Positions 26,036-34,318 of a DNA stretch of 64,000 bases are shown piece after piece. Below the pieces are notes generated by a model. That model did not search any database, was not told the DNA's origin, and saw only the letters and a program-made list of their open reading frames with translations. Each line of letters opens with the position of its first letter. Within the stretch, counting starts at the first letter, position 1. The translations under genes and the position numbers were made by a program. The stretch comes from Marinobacter salinus (GTDB lineage Bacteria; Pseudomonadota; Gammaproteobacteria; Pseudomonadales; Oleiphilaceae), in the NCBI RefSeq assembly GCF_001854125.1, contig NZ_CP017715.1, positions 4,030,001 through 4,094,000 on the forward strand, read 5' to 3'.

Positions 26036-26626
26036 TTATTTCCTGACCCCAATGGTAGGTTCCATCTGCTCGATATCAGCGCAGATTGCTTCGATACTGA
26101 TGTTGAGTTCCATAGACAAAGTGCGAATACGGTCGAAGGCATCGTGCTCATCAATTTTCAGGTCTGTCATTAGCCTTGCGACCGCTTTGGCGATTTGAGG
26201 GCGAGCCTGTAGTTGCAAAGATTGGCGCGAGTTTTCAGCTTCTAGGGCATTTATCCGCTCTTTTAAATTGCTAGCCATCATTAGCGTGGTATACACGGAG
26301 CTCTGGGTGAGCGGCCGATTGAGCATTGCTGTAGCGCCTACCCGAATCGCGCTCTGGATTTGTGACAATGTTTCGTGACGCGAAAGGGCGATTATGGGTA
26401 AAGCTTGCTTACGGGCCTGGTTCAGAATTTTCTGGCTCTGTAACTCATCAATTTCAACAATCACAGCGAGGATGTTCTCGTCGAGATTCTGGGCATCTGG
26501 ATCTGCGGAGGTCGCTTCCATTCCAAGACGCCGGATGCTTTTGGTGAGCATTTGTTGAGTCCGGTCGTCACAATCAATTAGCAATAGCTTTCGGCGGCTG
26601 GAAAAAGACTGATTTCTTTCTGTCAT
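26036..26626 (-). CDS. AmiR-like ANTAR-domain RNA-binding antiterminator
   Basis: A 196-residue protein, the same length as P. aeruginosa AmiR. The N-terminal half is a receiver-like pseudo-domain (KLLLIDCDDRTQQMLTKSI). A coiled-coil linker follows (LKERINALEAENSRQSLQLQ). The C-terminal ANTAR domain at about 138-190 reads RPQIAKAVARLMTDLKIDEH, then DAFDRIRTLSM. ANTAR proteins bind paired hexaloop RNA hairpins and stop terminator formation. Its start overlaps the AmiC-like gene by 4 bases. An intrinsic terminator lies in the operon leader, its likely target. Confidence 0.88.
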   Translation of the reverse strand: MTERNQSFSSRRKLLLIDCDDRTQQMLTKSIRRLGMEATSADPDAQNLDENILAVIVEIDELQSQKILNQARKQALPIIALSRHETLSQIQSAIRVGATAMLNRPLTQSSVYTTLMMASNLKERINALEAENSRQSLQLQARPQIAKAVARLMTDLKIDEHDAFDRIRTLSMELNISIEAICADIEQMEPTIGVRK

Positions 26627-27765
26627 TTGACTACCCTCAGAAAGTTGCCTCGGGTACTCCGAGCTGCAAGGTTCCGAAACACGTCGAAGCTGCTTTGAAC
26701 CAGGTACGGATCTGCAGCTATCGACCCGCTTTCAATATGAACGACCTCGAATTGACTTCCCTTAGCCTCAGCGATGTAGCTGGGCAGGCTCAGGTGGTTG
26801 TTGTGCTCAGCAATCGTTATCTCGCCTAATAAAGACTGGTATTTCAGTCGATACAGAACGTCAGCAATGGCTTCAGGATCGTCATGCCCGACTTTCTGCC
26901 TAGCCGTTGCAAAGAGATGCATTGAGATATAAGCGGCGGTGTAATAGTGCGAGAAGGGCTGTCTCCCATGTGCTGCGCTCTGTTTCGCGACGAATGAGGG
27001 AGCGACGCTCTCAAAAAAAGCACCACAAGATAGCAACCGAATGGAGTCTGCACCTTGGATGCGTGGCAGTTCGGACTCTGTAAAGTTGCAACTCAGTACA
27101 GGGATGCGAATGCCTTTCTTTAAGCAAGCTGCGCTTAACTGGCGGAGGAAGTGGTATGAGGACTCACCGACCAAGTTGTTCAAAACAAAGCAAGGCTGTT
27201 GGCTCATTATGTTTTTGATGAGGGCGTCGAAATCCGTATCACCAAAACGGTAGTATTTTTCTGTAATAACCTCGCCTGCGGCCATTTCTACTAACTCGCG
27301 GGCTATTCGATTGCTTTCCCAGCCCCAAACGTAATTCGAGCCCACCAAGCAGGCTATAGAGCCAAAATTAGCAATTGCATACTGCATCAGAGGTAAAAGG
27401 TTTTGATTGGGGCAGCCGCCAAGGTAAAGCACACTCTCGCTGCATTCGTAGCCCTCGTAAGGGCAGGAATACCAGAGCAGACGGTTGGCACGTTCCAGAT
27501 CTGGGATTATTTCTTTGCGACTTGCAGATGTTGTCGTCCCGAATATATGTTTGGCTCCGCTTTCCATGAGGCGGTTTAGGCCAACCGCGTACTCGTTAAG
27601 TTCGCCACGGGGATCATGCTCTGCTGAGACGATAGTGAATTCGTACGCCGGATCTCCGTTGATTTCTGCAATTGCATCTCGAAGCCCCGCTAAGGTACTG
27701 CGCCCCATATCTTGATAGGTGCCATGGGACGAGACTAGTAATCCAACGTTGATGCGTTCAGACAT
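26623..27765 (-). CDS. AmiC-like ligand-sensing protein (type I periplasmic-binding fold, no signal peptide)
   Basis: A 380-residue sensor that in the P. aeruginosa ami system binds amides and holds AmiR inactive. It lacks a signal peptide, so is cytoplasmic like AmiC. Shared segments include GLLVSSHGTYQDMGRSTLAG, RLLWYSCPYEGYE, PNQN and EHNNHLSLPSYIAE. From memory of AmiC, pocket positions Ser85, Tyr104, Pro107 and Tyr150 seem kept, while Tyr83, Thr106 and Tyr152 seem to be Thr, Cys and Trp, so a different ligand is possible. The ATG at 27765 is preferred; an ATG at 27777 directly abuts the terminator T-run and lacks a ribosome site. Confidence 0.85.
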   Translation of the reverse strand: MSERINVGLLVSSHGTYQDMGRSTLAGLRDAIAEINGDPAYEFTIVSAEHDPRGELNEYAVGLNRLMESGAKHIFGTTTSASRKEIIPDLERANRLLWYSCPYEGYECSESVLYLGGCPNQNLLPLMQYAIANFGSIACLVGSNYVWGWESNRIARELVEMAAGEVITEKYYRFGDTDFDALIKNIMSQQPCFVLNNLVGESSYHFLRQLSAACLKKGIRIPVLSCNFTESELPRIQGADSIRLLSCGAFFESVAPSFVAKQSAAHGRQPFSHYYTAAYISMHLFATARQKVGHDDPEAIADVLYRLKYQSLLGEITIAEHNNHLSLPSYIAEAKGSQFEVVHIESGSIAADPYLVQSSFDVFRNLAARSTRGNFLRVVK

Positions 27766-27777
27766 TTTTTGATCCAT

Positions 27778-27818
27778 AAAAAAAGCCCGAGCATTCGCGA
27801 GTCGCGAACGTTCAGGCT
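27778..27818 (-). terminator. Leader terminator abutting the amiC-like gene
   Basis: On the minus strand AGCCTGAACGTTCGCG pairs with CGCGAATGCTCGGGCT around ACT (16 positions: one mismatch, two G-U), followed at once by seven T residues and the first possible ATG. It is a textbook intrinsic terminator placed in the 5' leader of its own operon. Such placement implies regulated read-through, as in the ami leader controlled by AmiR. Confidence 0.85.
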
Positions 27819-28435
27819 TCTGTACCTATGCGCCTAATTCAGCGCTGCTATTTTTGAAGGCTTACGGGTTTTGACCAGCTTCTATGATTTGCTAACTATT
27901 ACAATGAAAATTGTATGCCAACTCTGAAAAAAACTGAGTATAGCCTCATCCAGCTGTAAACCACGGGTCTCGCAGCTGTTCTCTACTCTCGAACCTAAAA
28001 GTTTGATCTTCTGTGTGCACTAGGATCGATCGTGTTGCGCTGTTTTGGCGCATTTGCAGTATCTTGGGCACTCCGGTATCAAGCTCACAATGAGGTATGC
28101 CCATTGATCTCACGATCACACGTCAGGAATATTAAAGTTTGCTCCGCTTTGAAACTTTCATTGTTTTGGATCGCCTAGTTATATGTAGTCATGGAATAAA
28201 GAGGTGAGTATGAGTGGTGATAAGACGATCTAGGATCTTGAGGTTGAAAAGGTCAGATGCGTGGGAAAAGTATTGTGAATCTGGTGATTTCGATGATCGT
28301 GGAGAATGGGTAGATGCCGGGCATCGAGTCATTGACCAATTCGGTGGGATAACTGGCCATTATAGGGAAGGTCCGAAGTATCTTAAGTAATTCTGAAAAC
28401 TCTGTGGACAATTGGTGGACACCCAGAAACAACAA
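27819..28435. other. Leader/promoter region between the amide operon and tRNA-Phe
   Basis: AT-rich, no confident gene. It must hold the leftward promoter and leader RNA of the amiC operon; no convincing -35/-10 pair was found. GCGCT-GAATTA-GGCGC (minus strand, about 27829-27844) can form a hexaloop hairpin just before the terminator, but its loop lacks the A1/G4 ANTAR signature. Minus-strand TTAGGC near 27830 could pair with GCCTGA of the terminator arm as an anti-terminator. On the plus strand a GTG-started frame at 28217-28390 encodes 57 residues (..AWEKYCESGDFDDRGEWVDA..) of no known family, possibly a fragment. Confidence 0.4.
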
Positions 28436-28454
28436 AGCCCGCACAAGGCGGGCT
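28436..28454 (-). terminator. Terminator of tRNA-Phe
   Basis: AGCCCGC and GCGGGCT form a 7-pair stem around CTTGT, followed on the minus strand by TTGTTGTTT. It lies 14 bases after the tRNA 3' end. Confidence 0.75.
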
Positions 28455-28468
28455 AAGTCGTTGAATCT

Positions 28469-28544
28469 TGGTGCCCGGAGGCGGAATCGAACCACCGACA
28501 CGGGGATTTTCAATCCCCTGCTCTACCAACTGAGCTATCCGGGC
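28469..28544 (-). tRNA. tRNA-Phe (GAA)
   Basis: A 76-base cloverleaf. The acceptor stem GCCCGGA pairs with TCCGGGC and is followed by an encoded ACCA end. The D-arm is GCTC..GAGC, the anticodon stem GGGGA/TCCCC holds loop TTGAAAA with anticodon GAA, and the T-arm contains GGTTCGATTCC. It marks the right edge of the lower-GC amide-uptake block; tRNA genes are common integration sites. Confidence 0.97.
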
Positions 28545-28575
28545 GCGTTGCGCTACTGCTGTGCAACGGGGCGCT

Positions 28576-28604
28576 ATTAAACCGGTTTCGATGTTTTGAG
28601 TCAA
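28576..28604 (-). promoter_or_regulatory. Promoter of tRNA-Phe
   Basis: On the minus strand TTGACT and TTTAAT are separated by exactly 17 bases, followed by a GC-rich discriminator (AGCGCCCCG). That combination is typical of stable-RNA promoters under growth-rate or stringent control. The -10 is about 32 bases before the tRNA 5' end. Confidence 0.75.
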
Positions 28605-28666
28605 GGCTGAGGGGTAAAAATTTCTGAATCTTTTCAGGGTTGCTCAGCGTTTGATCAATCCGGGCA

Positions 28667-28939
28667 TTATTGCTCCGGAGGCACGTAGCCTTCGGCTTTG
28701 TCGAAGGGCTCGTTGTCGAAGAAACGCTCCATCTGCGCCTGCAGATATTTGCGGGTGTTCGGGTCCATCAGGCTCAGGTGCTTTTCGTTAATCAGCATGG
28801 TTTGCTGCGCCTGCCACTCTTCCCACGCCTGTTTGGAAACGGTTTCCAAAAGCTCCTGACCTTTCTTGCCGGGCATGGGCGGGAAATCGAGCCCGTCGAG
28901 TTCTTTCTGGTATTTGCGGCAGAATACGGTACGGCTCAT
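28667..28939 (-). CDS. yggX: Oxidative-damage protection / Fe(II)-trafficking protein YggX
   Basis: A 90-residue protein, the family's usual length, with the N-terminus SRTVFCRKYQKELDGLDFPP, a conserved Cys7 and PGKKGQELLETVSKQAW. YggX helps protect Fe-S clusters from oxidation and is linked to iron movement. It is next to mutY (itself an Fe-S protein), the usual gammaproteobacterial order mutY-yggX. Confidence 0.95.
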   Translation of the reverse strand: MSRTVFCRKYQKELDGLDFPPMPGKKGQELLETVSKQAWEEWQAQQTMLINEKHLSLMDPNTRKYLQAQMERFFDNEPFDKAEGYVPPEQ

Positions 28940-29011
28940 GGTAGCTCCTGTTGGAATGTTTCGTCTGGGGGCATGATAACAGATAGGGCGCAGCGGGCAC
29001 GCCCGACTGGC

Positions 29012-30076
29012 TCAGAGAAGGGGGGCCTGCCCAGGTTCCGTGAGCAGGGTGCGAATAGGGGCAGGCAACCCCAGGGTCAGAGCCTCATCCCGGTGCAGCC
29101 AGCGTAGCCGGTCACCATCGGCAATGCCTTCTTGACGGGTGACACTGAGCCGGGCGGGCTGTATGTGCAGGTGGTAGTGACTGAAGGTGTGGCGAAAGCC
29201 GCTGATCAGACGGGGTTCACCACAGTTCAGGCCCAGTTGCTGTTCGCATGCCTCCTGAAGTTCATCTGAACCAAATGCGGGGTCCAGCTCCGGCAGACTC
29301 CAGAGTCCCCCCCAGATTCCGCTGGGCGGGCGGCGCTCCAGCAAGATGCGCCCCTCGTTGTCCTCCAGAATCACCATCCAGGTGGTTTTCTCAGGCTTGA
29401 CCTTTTTCGGCTTGGAACCCGGGTACAGGCTTGTTTCATTGCGGGCATAAGCGGTGCAGTCTTGCTGCAGAGGGCAGCCATCGCACGCCGGGCGGCTGCG
29501 GGTGCAGACCATGGCACCCAGGTCCATGATGGCCTGGGTGTAGTCTCTCACCCGTGATCCGGGGGTATGCTGCTCCGCATGCTGCCACAACTGGTTCAGA
29601 ACCGCGGTTTGTCCGGGCCAGCCTGGGACAGCCTGGTAGCGTGCCAGTACCCGCTTGACGTTGCCGTCGAGAATTGCGGCCCGTTTGCCAAATGCCTGCG
29701 CGATGATAGCTGCAGCCGTGGAGCGGCCAATCCCGGTCAGCGTTTCCAGTTCTTCCTGTGTTTCAGGAAACCTGCCGCCAAAGTCTTCAACGACGGTTTT
29801 AGCGGCTTTTTGCAGGTTTCGCGCCCGGGCGTAATAGCCGAGGCCGGACCAGTGACTCAGTACATCGTCCACCGGTGCCTCGGCCAGTGCCTGTACGCTT
29901 GGAAAGCGTTCCATGAATGCATTGAAGTAGGGGATGACTGTGGCGACCTGGGTCTGCTGAAGCATGATTTCAGAGACCCAGACCCGGTAGGCACTCTGGT
30001 CATAATGCCACGGCAGGTCATGCCTGCCGTGTTTGTCATACCAGTTCAGCAGTTTGTCGGCGAAGCTGTCTGCCAT
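29012..30076 (-). CDS. mutY: A/G-specific adenine DNA glycosylase MutY
   Basis: A 354-residue base-excision repair enzyme that removes adenine mispaired with 8-oxoguanine. Visible parts are the helix-hairpin-helix region (LTGIGRSTAAAIIAQAFGKRAAILDGNVKR), with the catalytic Asp in LDGNV, the catalytic Glu in SEIMLQQTQV, the [4Fe-4S] ligands C-x6-C-x2-C-x5-C (CTRSRPACDGCPLQQDC) and a C-terminal NUDIX-like 8-oxoG recognition domain. It starts at the end of the asmA-like gene. Confidence 0.96.
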   Translation of the reverse strand: MADSFADKLLNWYDKHGRHDLPWHYDQSAYRVWVSEIMLQQTQVATVIPYFNAFMERFPSVQALAEAPVDDVLSHWSGLGYYARARNLQKAAKTVVEDFGGRFPETQEELETLTGIGRSTAAAIIAQAFGKRAAILDGNVKRVLARYQAVPGWPGQTAVLNQLWQHAEQHTPGSRVRDYTQAIMDLGAMVCTRSRPACDGCPLQQDCTAYARNETSLYPGSKPKKVKPEKTTWMVILEDNEGRILLERRPPSGIWGGLWSLPELDPAFGSDELQEACEQQLGLNCGEPRLISGFRHTFSHYHLHIQPARLSVTRQEGIADGDRLRWLHRDEALTLGLPAPIRTLLTEPGQAPLL

Positions 30077-32247
30077 TACTTGAACAGACCTTTCAGTTTG
30101 TCGCCAAGTTCTTCGCCGATTTTCTCTTTTACCTTTTCTTCAGCTTTGGTTTTGGCTTTGTCTACCTCTTCCTTTGCCTTGGCTTTTGCAGCGTTGGCGG
30201 CAATGGTTTTCAGAGTGTCGCGGAAGCGTGAGCCGTCAAAGGAGCACAACCCGGCCGGATCTTCGGAGAAGTTGCCTTTGCACTCCACCGGGATCACCAC
30301 ATTCTGAACGTACTCGGTAACCCGACAGGCCTCATCACGGTGGATCTCGCCAACAATGCGTAGGCCCACTTCATAGTCAAGTGTGGTTTGCTGCAGGTCG
30401 ACACTGCCGTCACCCTCGAGTTTCATGCCAGCCAGTGAGGCAACAAGGTCTGTGTTGTTTAGTGTATTACCATTGATATTGAGCGTGCCGCGCATGTCAT
30501 TGAACGGTGTGGATGTGCCCCAGTCGTTAGTGCCCAGGCTTTCCTGATTAACCATGGCAATGCCCTGGCAGGCCATGCGGGTCAGGTTCATCTTGCGGAA
30601 CTGACCTTCGGCCAGGTTAAAGCTGATCTGGCCATCGGCATTTTCCCGCAGCACGGAAACGCGATTGCCGGTGGTGGTGGCGTTCACTTTCAGGTTGGCG
30701 CCACCGGAGAGCATATCGACTTCCGCCAGGTCGGCGAGAAGTGGCAGGGTCTGAACGCTGGTTACGTTGGATCCCACCGTCCATTTCGGGTTATCCGTGC
30801 GCGCATCCAGCGTGACGTTCGCGCCAAAGCTTCCCTCGTAAAGTTTGCCGCTGAATTCATCCACTTTGAGCACACCGTTCCTGGCAGTGGTGCTGGCCTT
30901 GATCTCGTTGATGGTCAGGTTGCTGACGATCAGCTGACCAAGCCCGAATTTAACATCGAGCAACAGAGAGCGCAGGGTTTCCAGGGGGAGTAGGTCGCTT
31001 TCCTGAGTTGCCTGTGCAGTTTGTGTGTCTCCTGCCGGGGCCGCCTCAGCTTCGGTACCTTCCGCTTTGGGTGGCAGATAGCGGTCAGCGTTGAGTTTGT
31101 CACCCTGGAGGTTGAATACGATGCCGCTGTTGGCGAGGGTGTAGCTGCCGGAGCCATTAAACGTGGTGTCATCCAGCTTGAGCGTCAGGCCGGTCAGCTC
31201 AGGCTTGCCCGCCGGGCCGCCGATGCTGGTGGAAAAGGCCAGAGCGCTGAGGGCATCAGGGTCGCTGGTTTCAATCGCAGGCTGGCCCAGGTTGCTGAGC
31301 AGTTTCTTCAGGGAGAACTCTCCGATGTCGATCTTGCCGCTGACTGCCGGTTTGTCGCCGAAGCCTGTAATGTTCAGGTCGGTGGTCAGAGAAAGATTCG
31401 CAAGGCTGGCGCTAAAGCCGCTGAGCGTGGCGGTCTCGTTTTCCAGGTTGGCCTTTGCAGAGCCGCCCAGCTCTGCGGTTGCGGACTTGCCGCCAAACGG
31501 TTCCCCACTCATGTCGAAGACCGCTTTCAGGCCGGACACGGCAAAGTCGTTGAGGGCTTCGTTGGCCGCGAGGCGGGCGCTGATGCTGCCATCCACCTGA
31601 AAGGCCGGTTTGGCTGTTTCTACCCGAAAGCTTATGTCCAGGGGAAATTCGGAACCGAGTGTGATGTCGCTGGCATTGACGGCGAGGTTCTCAAGGGTGA
31701 CGTCCTGGCCGGTACTCTTGTCGGTATAGTGCACCTGGGCGTTGCTGATCTGCACATTGTCGACATTGAAGTTCAGCGGCGCACCACCCGTACCTGCGTC
31801 AGCAGTCTCGGTAGCTGGCGCCTGCTCTGTGGCTGCTGGTTGTCCGGCATCGCCGGTGGGTTCAGGCATTATCCGTGTCCAGTTGCCTTCCCCCTGTTCA
31901 TTCACTTCCAGGCGGGCATCAAGTCCATTCAGAACAAAGGTATCCACCTGCGGTGACATGGCAATCAGCGACCAGAAATCAATCTGGGCCACGAGCTGTT
32001 CCAGCGCGACGAAACGGCTGCCTTCAAGGTTGGCTTCCACGTTGTTGAGCTCAAGGCCCAGTGGGATAAAGGACCAGCCAATATCGCCATCCAGAACAAG
32101 GTCGAGGTTGGTCTGCTTTTCAACAGCCTGCTCAATCTGTGGTTTGTAGTCGTTGGGGTTGATCACGGCCATGGCGATGGCAACGGTGACAACAGCCAGT
32201 ATGATCAGCGCAACTATAGCGATCAGCAGATAACGAACGGCTTTCAT
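30076..32247 (-). CDS. AsmA-family protein
   Basis: A 723-residue protein anchored by one N-terminal helix (YLLIAIVALIILAVVTVAIA) with the AsmA N-terminal sequence NPNDYKPQIEQAVEKQTNLD and a C-terminal AsmA-like domain (DGQISFNLAEGQFRKMNLTR). A low-complexity A/T/E/P stretch is near residues 125-150 and a Lys/Glu-rich tail ends the protein. AsmA-like proteins sit in the inner membrane, face the periplasm and are implicated in lipid transport to the outer membrane. It lies just upstream of mutY, a frequent pairing. Confidence 0.88.
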   Translation of the reverse strand: MKAVRYLLIAIVALIILAVVTVAIAMAVINPNDYKPQIEQAVEKQTNLDLVLDGDIGWSFIPLGLELNNVEANLEGSRFVALEQLVAQIDFWSLIAMSPQVDTFVLNGLDARLEVNEQGEGNWTRIMPEPTGDAGQPAATEQAPATETADAGTGGAPLNFNVDNVQISNAQVHYTDKSTGQDVTLENLAVNASDITLGSEFPLDISFRVETAKPAFQVDGSISARLAANEALNDFAVSGLKAVFDMSGEPFGGKSATAELGGSAKANLENETATLSGFSASLANLSLTTDLNITGFGDKPAVSGKIDIGEFSLKKLLSNLGQPAIETSDPDALSALAFSTSIGGPAGKPELTGLTLKLDDTTFNGSGSYTLANSGIVFNLQGDKLNADRYLPPKAEGTEAEAAPAGDTQTAQATQESDLLPLETLRSLLLDVKFGLGQLIVSNLTINEIKASTTARNGVLKVDEFSGKLYEGSFGANVTLDARTDNPKWTVGSNVTSVQTLPLLADLAEVDMLSGGANLKVNATTTGNRVSVLRENADGQISFNLAEGQFRKMNLTRMACQGIAMVNQESLGTNDWGTSTPFNDMRGTLNINGNTLNNTDLVASLAGMKLEGDGSVDLQQTTLDYEVGLRIVGEIHRDEACRVTEYVQNVVIPVECKGNFSEDPAGLCSFDGSRFRDTLKTIAANAAKAKAKEEVDKAKTKAEEKVKEKIGEELGDKLKGLFK

Positions 32248-32436
32248 GATACAGGCTTCCTTTTCCGGCGAGCTTTCAGGATTTTGGGCGAATCCGGGCG
32301 CTAATTAGTTAAAGGATAACGCAGGGTTAACAAATTAACAGTGCGGGAGTATGACAATGCCGTAGTGTTGGGCCAGAATACACGTCCTCATTTTTCAGAC
32401 TACATTGATTCATACAAACACAATAAGGAGTTGGCT

Positions 32437-32898
32437 GTGGCTATTACCGTTTCGATTGAGCTGAACCGGGACCTTGAAATTCCAGGTAGCTACGATGAAG
32501 TCTTTGAACTTTTGGCGGATGTGCCCCGTTCGGCCAGCCACTTCCCCAAAGTCCATAAACTGACGGATCTTGGTGACAACACGTTCCGCTGGGAAATGGA
32601 GAAAGTGGGCGTCGACAAACACGCGATTCAGTCCATTTATGCCTGCAAGTATTATTCGGATAAGGACGCGGGCAAGATCACCTGGGAACCGGTGAAAGGT
32701 GAAGGCAACGGTGTGGTGAGCGGTTCCTGGATTGTGACGTCCAGGGGCGATAACGCCACAGCTGTAAAATTCCGTACCAGTGCGGAGCTGACAGTACCTC
32801 TGCCCAGCCTGCTGAAACTGGCCATCAGTCCGGTCATCAAACACGAGTTCAACAGCCTCGTGGATACCTACATGAGCAATCTCAAGAAAGCGTTCTGA
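32437..32898 (+). CDS. SRPBCC (START/Bet v1-like) family protein
   Basis: A 153-residue soluble protein with a SRPBCC lipid-pocket fold: ELNRDLEIPGSYDEVFELLA, then VPRSASHFPKVHKL and a long C-terminal helix (LAISPVIKHEFNSLVDTYMS). The GTG at 32437 is chosen because AAGGAG lies 6 bases upstream; the frame is open further back but without such a site. Function is not known. It is divergent from asmA and precedes the his genes. Confidence 0.75.
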   Translation: MAITVSIELNRDLEIPGSYDEVFELLADVPRSASHFPKVHKLTDLGDNTFRWEMEKVGVDKHAIQSIYACKYYSDKDAGKITWEPVKGEGNGVVSGSWIVTSRGDNATAVKFRTSAELTVPLPSLLKLAISPVIKHEFNSLVDTYMSNLKKAF

Positions 32899-33016
32899 GG
32901 TTCCTTATCACTATCGGGTCGATTAAACCGGTTGTGGGACTCCGGCGGGCAGAAAAGGTATAATCCGCGGATAGACTTTTCCCGGCACTGTGCCGCCTAT
33001 TTGCTACGGAGTCCCC

Positions 33017-33610
33017 ATGGCCGAACGTAAGGCTCGGGTAGAAAGAAATACCCTTGAAACCCAGATTACCGTCGAGATCAATCTCGATGGCACCGGTCAG
33101 TCCAGTTTTGATACCGGTGTACACTTCCTTGATCACATGATGGACCAGATTGCCCGCCACGGGCTGGTGGACCTCACCGTTGTGGCCAAGGGCGATCTGC
33201 ATATCGATGATCATCACACCGTGGAAGACATCGGTATTACCCTGGGCCAGGCTTTCAAACAGGCAGTGGGAGACAAGAAAGGTATCCGGCGTTACGGCCA
33301 TGCCTATGTTCCCCTGGACGAAGCGCTTTCCCGTGTGGTGATCGATCTCTCGGGCCGTCCCGGCCTGATGATGGATGTGCCCTATACCCGCGGCTCGGTC
33401 GGTGGCTTTGATGTGGACCTGTTCGAGGAGTTCTTCCACGGGTTTGTAAACCACTCTCTGGTGACCCTGCACATCGACAATCTGAAGGGCAAAAATACTC
33501 ACCATCAGATCGAGACCGTCTTCAAGGCCTTCGGCCGTGCACTTCGCATGGCGATCGAAATGGATGATCGGATGGCGGGTATCACGCCTTCCACCAAAGG
33601 CTCTCTGTAA
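33017..33610 (+). CDS. hisB: Imidazoleglycerol-phosphate dehydratase
   Basis: A 197-residue monofunctional HisB (no phosphatase domain), step six of histidine biosynthesis, dehydrating imidazole glycerol phosphate to imidazole acetol phosphate. Metal-binding histidines are in DTGVHFLDHMMDQIARHG, DDHHTVEDIGI and the C-terminal KGKNTHHQIET. A perfect TATAAT at 32959-32964 lies upstream. First gene of hisBHAF. Confidence 0.96.
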   Translation: MAERKARVERNTLETQITVEINLDGTGQSSFDTGVHFLDHMMDQIARHGLVDLTVVAKGDLHIDDHHTVEDIGITLGQAFKQAVGDKKGIRRYGHAYVPLDEALSRVVIDLSGRPGLMMDVPYTRGSVGGFDVDLFEEFFHGFVNHSLVTLHIDNLKGKNTHHQIETVFKAFGRALRMAIEMDDRMAGITPSTKGSL

Positions 33611-33641
33611 TCCGTCACCGAACAGGACACCGCATTTCACT

Positions 33642-34280
33642 ATGAAGACCGTTGCCATTATCGACTACGGTATGGGAAACCTGCATTCCGCTCGCAAAGC
33701 CGTTGAGCATGTAGCGCCGGATGTCAGGGTGCTGGTTACCGATAACGCCGAGCAGATCCGTGAGGCAGATCATGTAATCCTGCCCGGTGTCGGCGCCATC
33801 CGTGACTGCATGCACGAGATCCGTCGTCTCGGGGTTGATACCCTGGTGCGTGAAGTCTCCAGGGATCGCCCGTTTCTGGGTATTTGTGTAGGCATGCAGG
33901 CGTTGATGTCCCGAAGCGAGGAAAACGGCGGCGTTGACTGTATCAACCTGTTCCCGTCCCAGGTCCGCTTCTTCGGCGATAACCTGGTGGAGAAGGGTGA
34001 GCGCCTGAAGGTGCCGCACATGGGCTGGAACGAGGTGTATCAGACCGTCGATCATCCAATGTGGCACAACATCCCCGATGGTGACCGCTTTTACTTCGTG
34101 CACAGCTACTACGCAGAAGCCGAGGGCAATACGGAGATTGCCGGTCGCAGTCACTATGGCGTGGATCTGGCCGCTGCCGTGGCGCGGGACAACATCTTTG
34201 CTGTCCAGTTCCACCCGGAGAAGAGTGCCCGGGCCGGCCTGCAGCTTCTGAAAAACTTTGTTGACTGGTCCGGCAAGTAA
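33642..34280 (+). CDS. hisH: Imidazole glycerol phosphate synthase, glutaminase subunit
   Basis: A 212-residue class I glutamine amidotransferase. It starts KTVAIIDYGMGNLHSARKAV, with the nucleophile Cys in LGICVGMQAL and the His-x-Glu dyad in FAVQFHPEKS. It supplies ammonia to HisF. The ATG at 33642 fits the family N-terminus. Confidence 0.96.
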   Translation: MKTVAIIDYGMGNLHSARKAVEHVAPDVRVLVTDNAEQIREADHVILPGVGAIRDCMHEIRRLGVDTLVREVSRDRPFLGICVGMQALMSRSEENGGVDCINLFPSQVRFFGDNLVEKGERLKVPHMGWNEVYQTVDHPMWHNIPDGDRFYFVHSYYAEAEGNTEIAGRSHYGVDLAAAVARDNIFAVQFHPEKSARAGLQLLKNFVDWSGK

Positions 34281-34318
34281 CGCCGGAGCATCTGAACGAA
34301 CAACACGGACATTGCTTT

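Noticed and set aside
27829..27844. Hairpin with hexanucleotide loop in the amiC leader as the ANTAR target
   Set aside because: The loop GAATTA lacks A at position 1 and G at position 4, and no second such hairpin was found by eye. An ANTAR target is still expected but not located.
28102..28120. FNR/CRP-like palindrome TGATC-TCAC-GATCA
   Set aside because: Arm spacing fits neither FNR (N4 between TTGAT/ATCAA halves) nor CRP (N6 between TGTGA/TCACA).
28217..28390. GTG-started 57-codon frame next to tRNA-Phe as a real gene
   Set aside because: No family recognised and no convincing ribosome site at the GTG; kept only as a note in the gap entry.
19388..28482. CCCGGAGGC at 19388-19396 matches the tRNA-Phe 3' region at 28474-28482 and could be an att repeat
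   Set aside because: Only nine bases match, flanks differ, there is no integrase, and the first copy lies inside the PepSY remnant frame. Chance is likely.
31021..31956. Long plus-strand open frame (311 codons) within the asmA-like gene
   Set aside because: Antisense to a well-supported AsmA protein and without a recognisable domain.
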